A DNA stretch of 64,000 bases, taken from Bacteroidota bacterium (GTDB taxonomy: Bacteria > Bacteroidota > Bacteroidia > JAFLBG01). Below the pieces are notes generated by a model. That model was not told where the DNA came from. It saw only the letters and a program-made list of their open reading frames with translations, and ran no database searches. The position numbers were made by a program, and so were the translations under genes. Numbering within the stretch: position 1 is the stretch's first letter; each line of letters starts with the position of its first letter. The stretch is from assembly GCA_017303975.1 (NCBI GenBank), contig JAFLBG010000010.1, positions 33,068-97,067 of the forward strand, given 5' to 3'. This document shows, in pieces, positions 33,202 to 42,731 of the stretch.

Positions 33202-34131
33202 TTGCCAATAGCAATAATTGATTTAGGAACAAACACATTTAATCTTTTGATCGTAAAGATTACTAACCAACGTGCTGAAAGAATATTTAGCACCAAAATT
33301 GCCGTACGATTAGGAGAAGGTGGTATTTCTAAAAAACACATTTCGGAAGCTGCAGAACATAGAGCCATTCAAGCTCTAAGACAATACAAAAACACATGCG
33401 ATACCTACAACGTAAAAAACATATTTGCTTTTGCTACTTCTGCCATAAGAGAGGCAACCAACGGAAAGGAATTGGTTAAGAAAATTGCGGCAAACACCAA
33501 TATAGTTGTTAATATTATTAATGGTGATAAAGAGGCCGAACTTATTTACCACGGGGTAAAAAAAGCCGTTGAGCTTACAGATGCACCAAGCCTCATTATG
33601 GATATTGGGGGAGGAAGTACCGAATTTATTATTGCAAATAAAACAACAATACTCTGGAAACAAAGTTTCCTACTAGGCGTTGCCAGATTACTGGAAGTGA
33701 TTAAACCAAGCGACCCAATACAACAACAAGAAATAGAAAATACAATTACTCATTTCGAAAATACACTCTCTTCCCTATTTCAAAAAATAGAATTACTACA
33801 ACCTATCGAACTTGTAGGCTCTTCAGGGTCATTTGATACTTTTGCAGAAATGATAACCCAAAAAAATGGAGCTCAATTTGATGTAGAAAAGCAAACATCG
33901 TATCTATTTAAACTAGAAGACTTTAAAGCTACTCATCAATTTTTATTAAAATCTACACAGCAGGAAAGATTGCAAACTCCTGGACTCGTGCCCATGAGAG
34001 CCGACATGATTGTACTGGGAAGTATTTTCGTAAATTATATTTTAGAAAAAACCAACTTAAAAAAAATGAGATTGTCTACCTTTTCATTAAAAGAAGGAGT
34101 ATTAGATAGAATAATTAACAACGATTTATAA
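33202..34131 (+). CDS. Exopolyphosphatase / guanosine pentaphosphatase family (Ppx/GppA)
   Basis: A 309-residue protein with the ASKHA fold. DLGTNTFNLLIVKI is the phosphate 1 motif, FAFATSAIREATNG the linker, and LIMDIGGGSTEFII the phosphate 2 motif. The family hydrolyses polyphosphate or pppGpp. The most likely start is TTG (33202), giving LPIAIIDLG at the N-terminus. The frame is open further upstream, but that would overlap the permease by 40 codons and add unrelated sequence. Its length equals single-domain Ppx/GppA proteins. It is translated 10 nt after the permease and 13 nt before the sigma-54 activator. Confidence 0.87.
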   Translation: MPIAIIDLGTNTFNLLIVKITNQRAERIFSTKIAVRLGEGGISKKHISEAAEHRAIQALRQYKNTCDTYNVKNIFAFATSAIREATNGKELVKKIAANTNIVVNIINGDKEAELIYHGVKKAVELTDAPSLIMDIGGGSTEFIIANKTTILWKQSFLLGVARLLEVIKPSDPIQQQEIENTITHFENTLSSLFQKIELLQPIELVGSSGSFDTFAEMITQKNGAQFDVEKQTSYLFKLEDFKATHQFLLKSTQQERLQTPGLVPMRADMIVLGSIFVNYILEKTNLKKMRLSTFSLKEGVLDRIINNDL

Positions 34132-34144
34132 CAAACAAACTAAT

Positions 34145-35308
34145 ATGAGCAGTGCAAAAATTTTACTCATTGATGACGAAAAAAGTATTCGCAAAACACT
34201 TCGTGACATTCTAGAGTTTGAAAACTATAAAATAGATGAAGCCGTTGATGGAATTGAAGGGATAGAAAAAGCTTCGAAAGAAAAGTACGATGTAATTTTG
34301 TGCGACATAAAAATGCCAAAAATGGATGGCATAGAAGTATTAACGAAGTTGCAAGATATAACTCCGGAAAGCTCTATAATAATGATATCCGGACACGGCA
34401 CAATAGAAACAGCAGTAGAGGCGGTAAAAAAAGGCGCTTACGATTTTATTTCAAAACCACCTGATTTAAATCGCTTACTAGTAACACTAAGAAATGCGCT
34501 AGACAAATCGACTCTCGTAAAAGAAACAAAGACTCTAAAAAAGAAAATTGCTAAAACAATAGATATAGTAGGCGAATCGAAAGGGATTACGCAAATAAAA
34601 GAAATGATTGACAGAGTTGCTCCTACCGATGCGCGTGTATTGGTTACAGGAAGTAATGGTAGTGGGAAGGAACTAGTTGCAAGATGGATACATGAAAAAA
34701 GCAACCGTTGCAATGGCCCATTAATTGAGGTTAATTGCGCTGCAATTCCCGGAGAGCTTATTGAAAGCGAACTTTTCGGACATGAAAAGGGTGCATTTAC
34801 CTCTGCTGTTGCACAAAGAAAAGGAAAATTTGAACTTGCAGAAGCAGGAACATTATTTCTAGATGAAATTGGAGACATGAGTCTCTCTGCGCAAGCAAAG
34901 GTTTTACGAGCATTACAAGAAAATAAAATTACACGAGTTGGTGGCGATAAAGAAATAAAAGTAAATGTGCGTATTGTAGCAGCTACCAATAAAGATTTAA
35001 CAAAAGAAATAGAAAAAGGAAACTTTAGAGAAGACTTGTACCATCGTTTAAGCGTAATTGTTATCCACGTCCCCTCTCTTAATGACAGAAGAGACGACAT
35101 CCCACTATTAATCGAACACTTCAACAACCAAATTTGTAGCGATTATGGTATTCCAACCAAATCATTTACGAAAGAAGCCATTAAAGAACTACAAAAAATA
35201 AATTGGACCGGAAATATAAGAGAACTTAGAAACGTAACAGAGCGCTTAATTATCTTATGCGACAAATCGATTTCAGACAAAGATGTTCTAGCATACGCAA
35301 AAAAATAG
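34145..35308 (+). CDS. Sigma-54 response regulator (NtrC family) lacking a DNA-binding domain
   Basis: A 387-residue regulator. The receiver domain has phospho-acceptor Asp54 in ILCDIKMPKMDG. The AAA+ domain has Walker A GSNGSGKE, the GAFTGA loop as GAFTSA (216-221), Walker B FLDEIGDMS and the conserved RDDIPLL and NWTGNIRELRN motifs. It ends at DKDVLAYAKK, immediately after the AAA+ lid, with no Fis-type helix-turn-helix. It should act on sigma-54 polymerase from solution, without an enhancer site of its own. No histidine kinase is adjacent. The LanC-type gene starts 4 nt after its stop. Confidence 0.92.
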   Translation: MSSAKILLIDDEKSIRKTLRDILEFENYKIDEAVDGIEGIEKASKEKYDVILCDIKMPKMDGIEVLTKLQDITPESSIIMISGHGTIETAVEAVKKGAYDFISKPPDLNRLLVTLRNALDKSTLVKETKTLKKKIAKTIDIVGESKGITQIKEMIDRVAPTDARVLVTGSNGSGKELVARWIHEKSNRCNGPLIEVNCAAIPGELIESELFGHEKGAFTSAVAQRKGKFELAEAGTLFLDEIGDMSLSAQAKVLRALQENKITRVGGDKEIKVNVRIVAATNKDLTKEIEKGNFREDLYHRLSVIVIHVPSLNDRRDDIPLLIEHFNNQICSDYGIPTKSFTKEAIKELQKINWTGNIRELRNVTERLIILCDKSISDKDVLAYAKK

Positions 35309-35312
35309 ATGT

Positions 35313-37298
35313 ATGATTAATCCCAACCTAAAACAAGAATTTCTTAACGAAGCTATAAGAATAGGAGATGAACTTTTATTAAAAGCAAAAGTTGAAAACG
35401 AAACCTATTACTGGGAAACCGCTTCCTTAGATTATGCAAGCGGTTCAGCATCTCCCGGAATAAAATGGATTGCGACAGAAGGGATATACAATGGCACATC
35501 AGGAATACTTCTGTTTTTTTTAGAACTATACAAACATACCACAAACGAAAAGTACATTCCCTATATACATGGCGGTGCCAATTGGCTGATAGCAAAAACA
35601 AAAAAAGAAGAAACCGATTACTATGCCTTAATAACAGGACGTACAGGCGTTTCTTATACACTGTTAAAAATTGGTCAAGTACTAAAAAATAAAAAATATA
35701 TAACACAGGCAGTAGAAATAATAAAAGATTGTGAAAAATTTTTAGTTGCTAACAAACCAATTGAAGATGTATTAAATGGAATTGCGGGAACTATTTTAGG
35801 ATTGCTGCACCTCTACGATGAAACCAAAGATGAATCCCTTCTTAGATTTTTAAACAACTATATAGCCAAACTAATTTCGCAAACACATTTTAGCGAAAAA
35901 GGAATTTACTGGGACCGTTCCTATCAGCAAATAAGAGGACTTTGCGGATTCTCGCATGGTGCAGCAGGAATCGGAGCTGTATTTTTTGAGTTGGCGCATT
36001 ATTTCAAAAATCCAACTTTCAACGAACTAGGAGAACTCGCATTTGAATACGAAAATCAATTCTACAATCCTCAATATTTTAATTGGCCCGATTTTAGAAA
36101 AGGATTTTATTCGGAAGAAGATTATACTAATGCAGAAGAGGCATTAAAAACAAACGACAAAACCTATTTTACAAAACCGGGATACATGAGTGCTTGGTGT
36201 CACGGAGCGCCAGGAATAGGACTAGCCAGATGGAGAGCGCATCAACTTACAAACAATAAAGAATATTTGCAAGATGCGTTAAACGCTACAAAAAACACAG
36301 TATTAACAGAGCTTGGAACCGGACATAGCGGCAAAACATTTTCATTATGCCACGGAAAAGGAGGAAATGCAGATATATTTATTGATGCTTACTTAATCAC
36401 ACAGTCAGAAGAATATTTGAATTACTCGCTAACAGCCGCAGAGATGGCATTGAAACACAAAAAAGAAGGCAATCTATATCACTCGGGGTATTCAACTTTT
36501 AGCGAAGAAGACACCAGTCTTTACATGGGAAATGCAGGGATTGGATATTTCTATTTAAGAACCCTCTTCCCCAAAAGTGTTGATTCTATTACGTTCCCAA
36601 CACTCAAAAATCAAGTTACAAACAACGATTACTTAAAATATAATTTTATCACCATTTCGGCAGAGGAGCTAAGAAAAATACTTCTTAGTAAAATTTTCCC
36701 TCGCACACTACATCATTTAGAATCAAGCAAGAAAGAATATATTTCCGGCAAACTAAAAACAACTACCTTCTACCAAATTAAATCAGAGTTACTAAACAAC
36801 CCAACACTTTTTGTAGAAGATAATTCGCTCCAAAAAGAAATACTTACTCTTGAAAAAGAAAAACACCTACTTGACGCTACTAGTATAAGCAACGCCTATT
36901 TGTATGCATTGAAATATTTCAATGGGAAAAACTACCAGCAGTGGATTAACAAACAGGAAAACGAACGCACCCAAACATATTTACAATTCGACCCAACAAT
37001 AAAAAAATTACAACTGGAATATGATATCACTTTAAACAATAGTGAACAGGAAAAGGAAGAAACTTATATATACTTAATTCCAAACTACATGGGTGTAACA
37101 GAATGGAAGGTTTCGCCTCTTATTGAAGCAATTGGAGATGTATTTAAAGAATCGAAAACAATTGCTACCGGAATAAACGAACTTGTTGATTTATTTGATA
37201 CCGAGGGTAATGAGGCTGAATCAGTAAAAGCTAAAGACCTAGTAAAAAATCAGATTTACGAACTTCTAAAATCAGGCATTCTATCCATCCAAAGCTAA
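35313..37298 (+). CDS. LanC-type lanthionine synthetase with C-terminal extension
   Basis: A 661-residue protein whose first 430 residues form a LanC-like alpha/alpha barrel. The catalytic His is 215 in GFSHGAAGIG, and the zinc ligands are Cys296 (AWCHGAPGIG), Cys346 and His347 (LCHGKGGN). Their order and spacing match nisin cyclase NisC (His212, Cys284, Cys330, His331). LanC adds Cys thiols to dehydro-amino acids to close thioether rings. Residues 430-661 are an added region, helical, whose last 70 residues look like a small winged-helix domain (ESKTIATGINELVDLF ... YELLKSGILSIQS). This could be a leader-binding element, but that is only a guess. It is the last gene of the seven-gene run, 4 nt after the regulator. 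Confidence 0.88.
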   Translation: MINPNLKQEFLNEAIRIGDELLLKAKVENETYYWETASLDYASGSASPGIKWIATEGIYNGTSGILLFFLELYKHTTNEKYIPYIHGGANWLIAKTKKEETDYYALITGRTGVSYTLLKIGQVLKNKKYITQAVEIIKDCEKFLVANKPIEDVLNGIAGTILGLLHLYDETKDESLLRFLNNYIAKLISQTHFSEKGIYWDRSYQQIRGLCGFSHGAAGIGAVFFELAHYFKNPTFNELGELAFEYENQFYNPQYFNWPDFRKGFYSEEDYTNAEEALKTNDKTYFTKPGYMSAWCHGAPGIGLARWRAHQLTNNKEYLQDALNATKNTVLTELGTGHSGKTFSLCHGKGGNADIFIDAYLITQSEEYLNYSLTAAEMALKHKKEGNLYHSGYSTFSEEDTSLYMGNAGIGYFYLRTLFPKSVDSITFPTLKNQVTNNDYLKYNFITISAEELRKILLSKIFPRTLHHLESSKKEYISGKLKTTTFYQIKSELLNNPTLFVEDNSLQKEILTLEKEKHLLDATSISNAYLYALKYFNGKNYQQWINKQENERTQTYLQFDPTIKKLQLEYDITLNNSEQEKEETYIYLIPNYMGVTEWKVSPLIEAIGDVFKESKTIATGINELVDLFDTEGNEAESVKAKDLVKNQIYELLKSGILSIQS

Positions 37299-37299
37299 T

Positions 37300-37524
37300 T
37301 TAAGATGTTAGTTGAGCAGTATAAATTTCAGTTTCATTAATTGCATGTAAGATTGTATCAATCGAAACCCGCTCTTCTTTAAATTCAACAAAAGCATTTT
37401 TTTCTTGCAAAGAAACTGTTGACGAAACTACACCAGGCGTATTCTCAAGAATTGCAAGTACTTTCTTTTGACAATGACCGCATGTCATTCCTTCTATTAA
37501 TAAAGTTGCTTTGTGTAGTGCCAT
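37300..37524 (-). CDS. Heavy-metal-associated (HMA) domain protein, CopZ-like
   Basis: A 74-residue protein that is one HMA domain: LLIEGMTCGHCQKKV with metal ligands Cys15 and Cys18, then GVVSSTVSLQEKNAFVEF and a second helix. It is a soluble metallochaperone, usually for Cu(I), that hands metal to a P-type ATPase; none is in the window. It is convergent with the LanC gene (1 nt between stops). Length and motif are normal. Confidence 0.9.
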   Translation of the reverse strand: MALHKATLLIEGMTCGHCQKKVLAILENTPGVVSSTVSLQEKNAFVEFKEERVSIDTILHAINETEIYTAQLTS

Positions 37525-37610
37525 GATTAAATCTATTTTAGTATTAAACTCAATGCAAAGATATGGCTTAATTGAATTTGAGCTGCTTTTTTCTAATTAA
37601 GTTTAAATGT

Positions 37611-37618
37611 TAAATTTG
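37611..37618 (+). promoter_or_regulatory. Predicted -7 element of the glycosyltransferase gene
   Basis: TAAATTTG matches TAnnTTTG. It would start transcription near 37624, which places the first in-frame GTG (37620) at or upstream of the mRNA 5' end and favours the TTG at 37647. Confidence 0.45.
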
Positions 37619-37646
37619 GGTGCTGCTAATCAGTGTTACAAAAAAC

Positions 37647-38768
37647 TTGAATCAAACTATACATATTGTTGCCTTTGATGTGCCCTACCCACCAAACTAT
37701 GGAGGTGTTATTGATATTTTTTATAAAATAAAAAAACTGCATCAAGTTGGAGTAAAAATTATTTTGCATTGCTTTGACTATGGACGAGGGCAACAAAAAG
37801 AACTAGAAAATTATTGCCAAACCATACATTATTACAAACGAAATTTATCAAAACGGTTGTTTTTTAGTCCGCTTCCGTTTATAGTTGCCTCTAGAGCTTC
37901 CAACGAACTTATCAAAAATTTGTGTACAGATAATTTTCCAATCTTGTTCGAAGGTCTTCACTGTTGCTTCTACCTAAATGATAGCAGATTAAAGAATAGA
38001 AAAAAAATTGTACGCACGCACAATATAGAACACGACTACTACCAACAACTTGCTTCAGTTGAAAAAAAAATATGGAAACGAATGTATTTTTTAAATGAAG
38101 CTAAAAAACTAAAGAAATTCGAAAACAATCTTGCATCTGCCAATGTATTGGCGGCAATTTCGCCCAACGACTATATACATATTCAAAATTTGAAATTTGA
38201 AACTCAAAAATCGATATACCTTCCTGCTTTTCATGGTTTCGACAATGTTGACATTTCATTAAATACAGAAAAATTTTGTTTATTTCATGGCAATCTTTCG
38301 GTTGGCGAAAACAACGAAGCTGCCATTTTTTTAGCAAAAAAAGTATTTAACAACTTATCCGTTCCACTAGTAATAGCGGGAAGTAATCCATCCAAAGAGC
38401 TAGTAGAATTGGCACAAAATAACGACAACATCACACTAAAAGCAAACATATCTACTAACGAGATAAACGATTTAATTGCAAAAGCTCAAATAAACATATT
38501 ACCTACACACCAAGGGACAGGAATAAAACTAAAATTATTGGCAGCACTTTTCAGGGGCAAACATTGTTTAGTAAATACTACAATGGTAGAAAACACCGGA
38601 TTGGAGGATTTGTGCATTATTGCGAATAGCGCGTCAGAATTTAAAAAAGAAATAAACAGGTTAATAAATACTCCATTTAGAGAACAGGATATTCAAAAAA
38701 GAGAACAAACATTAGACCCATTCAACCCACAAAAAAACATCAAAGATTTAATTTCAGCTATCTTTTAG
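37647..38768 (+). CDS. Glycosyltransferase (GT-B, family 4-like)
   Basis: A 373-residue GT-B protein. It opens with IHIVAFDVPYPPNYGGVIDIFYKI (the acceptor-side motif with PxxGG), has VRTHNIEHDYY in the linker, and a donor-binding C-terminal half with ILPTHQGTGIKLKLLAALFRGKHCLVN. It should add a sugar to a cell-surface glycan or lipid; donor and acceptor are unknown. The start is uncertain: TTG at 37647 or GTG at 37620. No ATG fits. The 3' end overlaps the convergent ftsE gene by 11 nt. No other glycan genes flank it. Confidence 0.8.
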   Translation: MNQTIHIVAFDVPYPPNYGGVIDIFYKIKKLHQVGVKIILHCFDYGRGQQKELENYCQTIHYYKRNLSKRLFFSPLPFIVASRASNELIKNLCTDNFPILFEGLHCCFYLNDSRLKNRKKIVRTHNIEHDYYQQLASVEKKIWKRMYFLNEAKKLKKFENNLASANVLAAISPNDYIHIQNLKFETQKSIYLPAFHGFDNVDISLNTEKFCLFHGNLSVGENNEAAIFLAKKVFNNLSVPLVIAGSNPSKELVELAQNNDNITLKANISTNEINDLIAKAQINILPTHQGTGIKLKLLAALFRGKHCLVNTTMVENTGLEDLCIIANSASEFKKEINRLINTPFREQDIQKREQTLDPFNPQKNIKDLISAIF

Positions 38769-39435
38769 AATCAATAATACTTCCATTTTCACACTTCAAG
38801 GTGCGAGACGGGAACTTGGAGTATTGCAACACGTCATGCGTTGCAATTAATACAGCCCTTCCATTTTTACTGATATCCAGCAAAAGTTTAATAATCCCTT
38901 CGGACGTTTCCGGGTCAAGATTTCCCGTTGGCTCGTCAGCAAGTATAACCTCCGGGTCATTTATTAATGCACGTGCAATCGAAACTCGCTGCTGCTCTCC
39001 ACCTGACAATTCGTGGGGCATTTTAAACCCTTTGGTACTTAGCCCAACTTTCTCCAAAACCACTTGCGCGCGTTGCTCCATCTTATCTTTCTCTTTCCAA
39101 CCGGTTGCTTTCATTACAAAAAACAAGTTCTCTAAAATACTTCTATCGGTTAATAATTGAAAATCTTGAAAAACGATACCCAACTTTCTTCTCAAATAGG
39201 GAATCTCTTTTCTTTTAATTGTTTTCAAATTATATCCTGCAATCTCCGATTCTCCTTGCATCAAGGGCAGTTCGGCATACAATGTTTTAAGTAAACTACT
39301 TTTACCACTCCCCGTTTTTCCCAACAGATAAACCATTTCTCCTTTATCAATTGCAATAGTTAATTCGCTCAGAATTAAATTATGCTTCTGAAAAATAGAA
39401 ACCTTATCTAAATTGATGATTGTGTCTAAACCCAT
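38758..39435 (-). CDS. ftsE: Cell-division ABC ATPase FtsE
   Basis: A 225-residue ATPase with Walker A GKTGSGKS (39-46), signature LSGGEQQRVSIARAL and Walker B VILADEPTGNLDP, and the FtsE-like RRKLGIVFQDFQLLTDRSILENLFF. FtsE with FtsX activates periplasmic peptidoglycan hydrolysis at division. No ftsX is adjacent, which is common in Bacteroidota. The stop overlaps the end of the glycosyltransferase gene. A lipoprotein-exporter (LolD) role is the main alternative, because LolD is a close relative. Confidence 0.82.
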   Translation of the reverse strand: MGLDTIINLDKVSIFQKHNLILSELTIAIDKGEMVYLLGKTGSGKSSLLKTLYAELPLMQGESEIAGYNLKTIKRKEIPYLRRKLGIVFQDFQLLTDRSILENLFFVMKATGWKEKDKMEQRAQVVLEKVGLSTKGFKMPHELSGGEQQRVSIARALINDPEVILADEPTGNLDPETSEGIIKLLLDISKNGRAVLIATHDVLQYSKFPSRTLKCENGSIIDSKR

Positions 39436-39574
39436 GGTATATTATTTACTGTAAAATTCAATTTTTTAGTGAACATCCCAAAAGAACGCAAATACTTATT
39501 TCAACAAACCTACGTTAATAACTTAATCGAGCCCATTTATAAGCTAAACTACTGGCGAGTAAATTTACGTACGA

Positions 39575-42500
39575 ATGAAAAAATTATTCTTACATATAAA
39601 CATCGCTCAAATTAGCCTCTGCTTTTTGTTGGCACTAGTGCTATTTTTCATTTGCGCTTCGAGTGCTTACGGACAAACAACAACAATCTATACAAACGAA
39701 GATGCCGTGTTTAAGCAAGCTCTCGAATTGTTTCAAAAACAAAAATATGGCTCTGCTCAAAATCTTTTTACATCTGTAATAAAAAAAAGAAAGTCGGAAG
39801 ATTTGGTAAAAGCCGATGCCCAATACTATCATGCAGCATGCGCCATAGAACTGTTCAATAAAGATGGAGAACTACTTCTAAGAAATTTCATTGAACAACA
39901 TCCGGAGAGTCCGAAAATAAAACTAGCCTACTTCTATCTTGGCAAAAATAATTTTAGAAAAAAGAAGTACAAGGAAGCATTGGAATGGTTTAAACTAGTT
40001 GATGTTTATCATTTACCAATTGAAGCCAGGTACGAATTTTACTTTAAACGTGGGTATAGCTTCTTTGAAGAAAAAGATTTTGAAAAAGCAAAAACAGATT
40101 TTTTTGAAATTAAGGACGTAGATACAAAGTTTACACCCGCTGCAGTATACTACTATGCGCACATTTCGTATAACGAAAAAAATTATGAAACAGCCGTTCA
40201 AGGATTCCTAAAGCTTCTCGGGAGTTCTGAGTTTGGAGGAGTTGTACCATACTACATTACTCAAATTTACTACTTGCAAGAAAAATATGATGATGCTATT
40301 TTCTTCGGCACTCCACTACTCGATTCTAGTAACACCCAAAGAGTACATGAGATAGCAAAAATAATTGGCGAAAGCTATTTTAAAACAGACCGATACAAAG
40401 AAGCTATTCCACACTTTGTTAGATATGAAAAAGCAGTGGGACGCTTAACACAAGATGATTACTACAAAATAGGATTCTCATACTATAAGCTAAATGAAAT
40501 TGACAATGCAATCAAATATTTTCAAAATGCTACTGCGGGCAACGAAGAAAACATTACGCTTCAAACGGCACTCTATCACCTAGGCGATTGCTATATTAAA
40601 AAAGACAAGAAAAAAGCTGCACAGAGCTCATTCTATGCAGCATCTAAAATGGATTTTGATTTGCAAATGCAAGAAGATGCAATGTACAGTTATGCAAAAC
40701 TGTGTTACGAATTATCCTTCAATCCTTTTAATGAGGCAATTGATGCATTTAAAACCTATATTATCAATTATCCAAAATCAACTAGAATTGATGAAGCCTA
40801 CAACTACTTGCTGAATGGCTATATTACAACTAAAAACTATGGTGAAGCAATAAAATCAATAGAATCAATCATAAATCCTACGGAAGAATTTAAGCATGTA
40901 TATCAAAAAGTAACCTACTACAAAGCCATCGACCTATACAACAACCAACAAATTGATTCTGCTATTAAATACTTTAACAAATCGCTAACCGAACGACACG
41001 ATAAAAACATTACTGCATATTGCAACTATTGGAAGGGCGAATGTTACTACAGAAAAAAGAATTACCCAAAAGCAATTGAAGAATATAAATTATTTATTGA
41101 AAGCCCCGGAGCTGTTAATCTTAGCGAATTTGTACTTGTAAATTACAACACTGCTTACTGCTACTTCGAATTGAAAGATTATACAAATTCAAATCTTTGG
41201 TTTAGAAAATACACAAACAATACAACAGTAACGGATTTAAAAAAATTAAATGATGCATACAATCGCATAGGCGACAGTTATTTTATGATTCGAAACTATG
41301 ACGGAGCTGCAAATGCCTATGGACAAGCTATAAAAATAAATTTACTTGACATAGACTATGCAATGTATCAGCGAGCAATGGCTTTAGGCGTAGAGAAAAA
41401 ATTTGAGGACAAAATCAGTTCGCTACAAAGCATACTCATCAACTTTCCCAACTCAACATTTGCACCACCCTCTAAATATGAGCTAGCAAAAACTTACTTA
41501 GTATTGGGTAAGGAAAATGAGGCACTAACGTATTACAAAAAATTAGTAAGCGAATACCCCAACAGTAGTTACGTAACCAAAGCCCTTAGTCAAATTGGAT
41601 TGATTTATTTCAACAAACAACAAGATGACGAATCGATGAAATACTTCGACATGGTAATAAAGCGTGATAGAAAATCTGTTGAAGCCATGGAAGCCCTTGA
41701 TTTCGTTAAAAAAATATTCATTGCCAAAAATGATGTAGAAGGCATGAGAAAATATTATGAAGATGCATCTGTAACTATATCAGACGGAGCACTTGATAGC
41801 ATTAGCTTTGAAATAGGCAAAAAACACTATGCCGAAAGAGATTGCGAAAATGCAGTAAAAGATTTCACTAAATATTTACAAAAATTCTCTGACGGAATAT
41901 TCACACTCGATGCCTCTTTTTACAAAGCAGAGTGCGAGTACAAATCGGGGTACCTAGAAAGTGCGTTAACCGGCTATAACTACATTATTCAAAAACAAAA
42001 AAACATCTTTACAGAATCCTCTCTAGTTAGTTCCGCTAGTATCAATTTCAAACTAAAGAAATATACCGAAGCCGCTGCAAACTATGCTGCTATTGAATCT
42101 CAAGCCGAACAACAAGCAAATATTCACAATGCTAAAATTGCGTTGATGCGTTGCTACTTCGAACTAAAAAGATACAATGAAGCAATTGCTTACTCAACCA
42201 AAGTTCTAGGGTTGGAAAAAATTTCGACAGATATATCTGACGAAGCTCACATAACCATTGCTCGTAGTAACATGGCTCTTGAAAAATACGATGATGCGTT
42301 AGTAGAATATACTTCCATTGCCCAAAACTCGAAAAGCGATAAAGGCGCGGAAGCCATTTATGAAATAGCATATATCCAATTCTTAAAAACCGAATTTAAG
42401 GAATCGGAAAAAACTATATTTCAATTGGTAAATTCAGATAATGCAAGTTCCTATTGGATTACCAAAGGGTTGATTCTACTAGCCGACAACTACCAAGCCA

Positions 42501-42730
42501 AAAATGATTTATTCCAAGCAAAACACACACTTAAAAGTGTAATAGAAAATACCGACATAGAAGATTTGAAGAAAATTGCAGAGCAAAAATTTAATTCTAT
42601 TCTAGAACTAGAGCAGAAACAAATTCCTGTGCTAAAAGCCGAAGATTTAAAAGTAGAATACAAAACCAATTCTTTAGAATACCAAAACTTGTTTCAAGAA
42701 CCAGCAATAAACGATAGCATTCAAAAATAA
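39575..42730 (+). CDS. Large exported TPR-repeat protein
   Basis: A 1051-residue protein with a signal peptide (about 1-34, ending AYGQ) followed by some 25 TPR-like repeats across its full length (for example YHAACAIELF, AYFYLGKNNFRKKKYKEALEWF, KYELAKTYLVLGKENEALTYYKKL). It should be periplasmic or outer-membrane associated. The stop is 1 nt from the ATG of the outer-membrane barrel gene, so the two are coupled and probably form one complex. A -7 element (TAAATTTA, 39560-39567) lies 8 nt before the ATG. The general pair 'long TPR protein plus barrel' is recurrent in Bacteroidota; its function is not known to me. Confidence 0.82.
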   Translation: MKKLFLHINIAQISLCFLLALVLFFICASSAYGQTTTIYTNEDAVFKQALELFQKQKYGSAQNLFTSVIKKRKSEDLVKADAQYYHAACAIELFNKDGELLLRNFIEQHPESPKIKLAYFYLGKNNFRKKKYKEALEWFKLVDVYHLPIEARYEFYFKRGYSFFEEKDFEKAKTDFFEIKDVDTKFTPAAVYYYAHISYNEKNYETAVQGFLKLLGSSEFGGVVPYYITQIYYLQEKYDDAIFFGTPLLDSSNTQRVHEIAKIIGESYFKTDRYKEAIPHFVRYEKAVGRLTQDDYYKIGFSYYKLNEIDNAIKYFQNATAGNEENITLQTALYHLGDCYIKKDKKKAAQSSFYAASKMDFDLQMQEDAMYSYAKLCYELSFNPFNEAIDAFKTYIINYPKSTRIDEAYNYLLNGYITTKNYGEAIKSIESIINPTEEFKHVYQKVTYYKAIDLYNNQQIDSAIKYFNKSLTERHDKNITAYCNYWKGECYYRKKNYPKAIEEYKLFIESPGAVNLSEFVLVNYNTAYCYFELKDYTNSNLWFRKYTNNTTVTDLKKLNDAYNRIGDSYFMIRNYDGAANAYGQAIKINLLDIDYAMYQRAMALGVEKKFEDKISSLQSILINFPNSTFAPPSKYELAKTYLVLGKENEALTYYKKLVSEYPNSSYVTKALSQIGLIYFNKQQDDESMKYFDMVIKRDRKSVEAMEALDFVKKIFIAKNDVEGMRKYYEDASVTISDGALDSISFEIGKKHYAERDCENAVKDFTKYLQKFSDGIFTLDASFYKAECEYKSGYLESALTGYNYIIQKQKNIFTESSLVSSASINFKLKKYTEAAANYAAIESQAEQQANIHNAKIALMRCYFELKRYNEAIAYSTKVLGLEKISTDISDEAHITIARSNMALEKYDDALVEYTSIAQNSKSDKGAEAIYEIAYIQFLKTEFKESEKTIFQLVNSDNASSYWITKGLILLADNYQAKNDLFQAKHTLKSVIENTDIEDLKKIAEQKFNSILELEQKQIPVLKAEDLKVEYKTNSLEYQNLFQEPAINDSIQK

Positions 42731-42731
42731 A

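Noticed and set aside
37620..37646. GTG start at 37620 for the glycosyltransferase
   Set aside because: It lies only 2 nt downstream of a -7 element, at or upstream of the predicted mRNA start; the alternative TTG at 37647 fits the family start better, although this is not certain.
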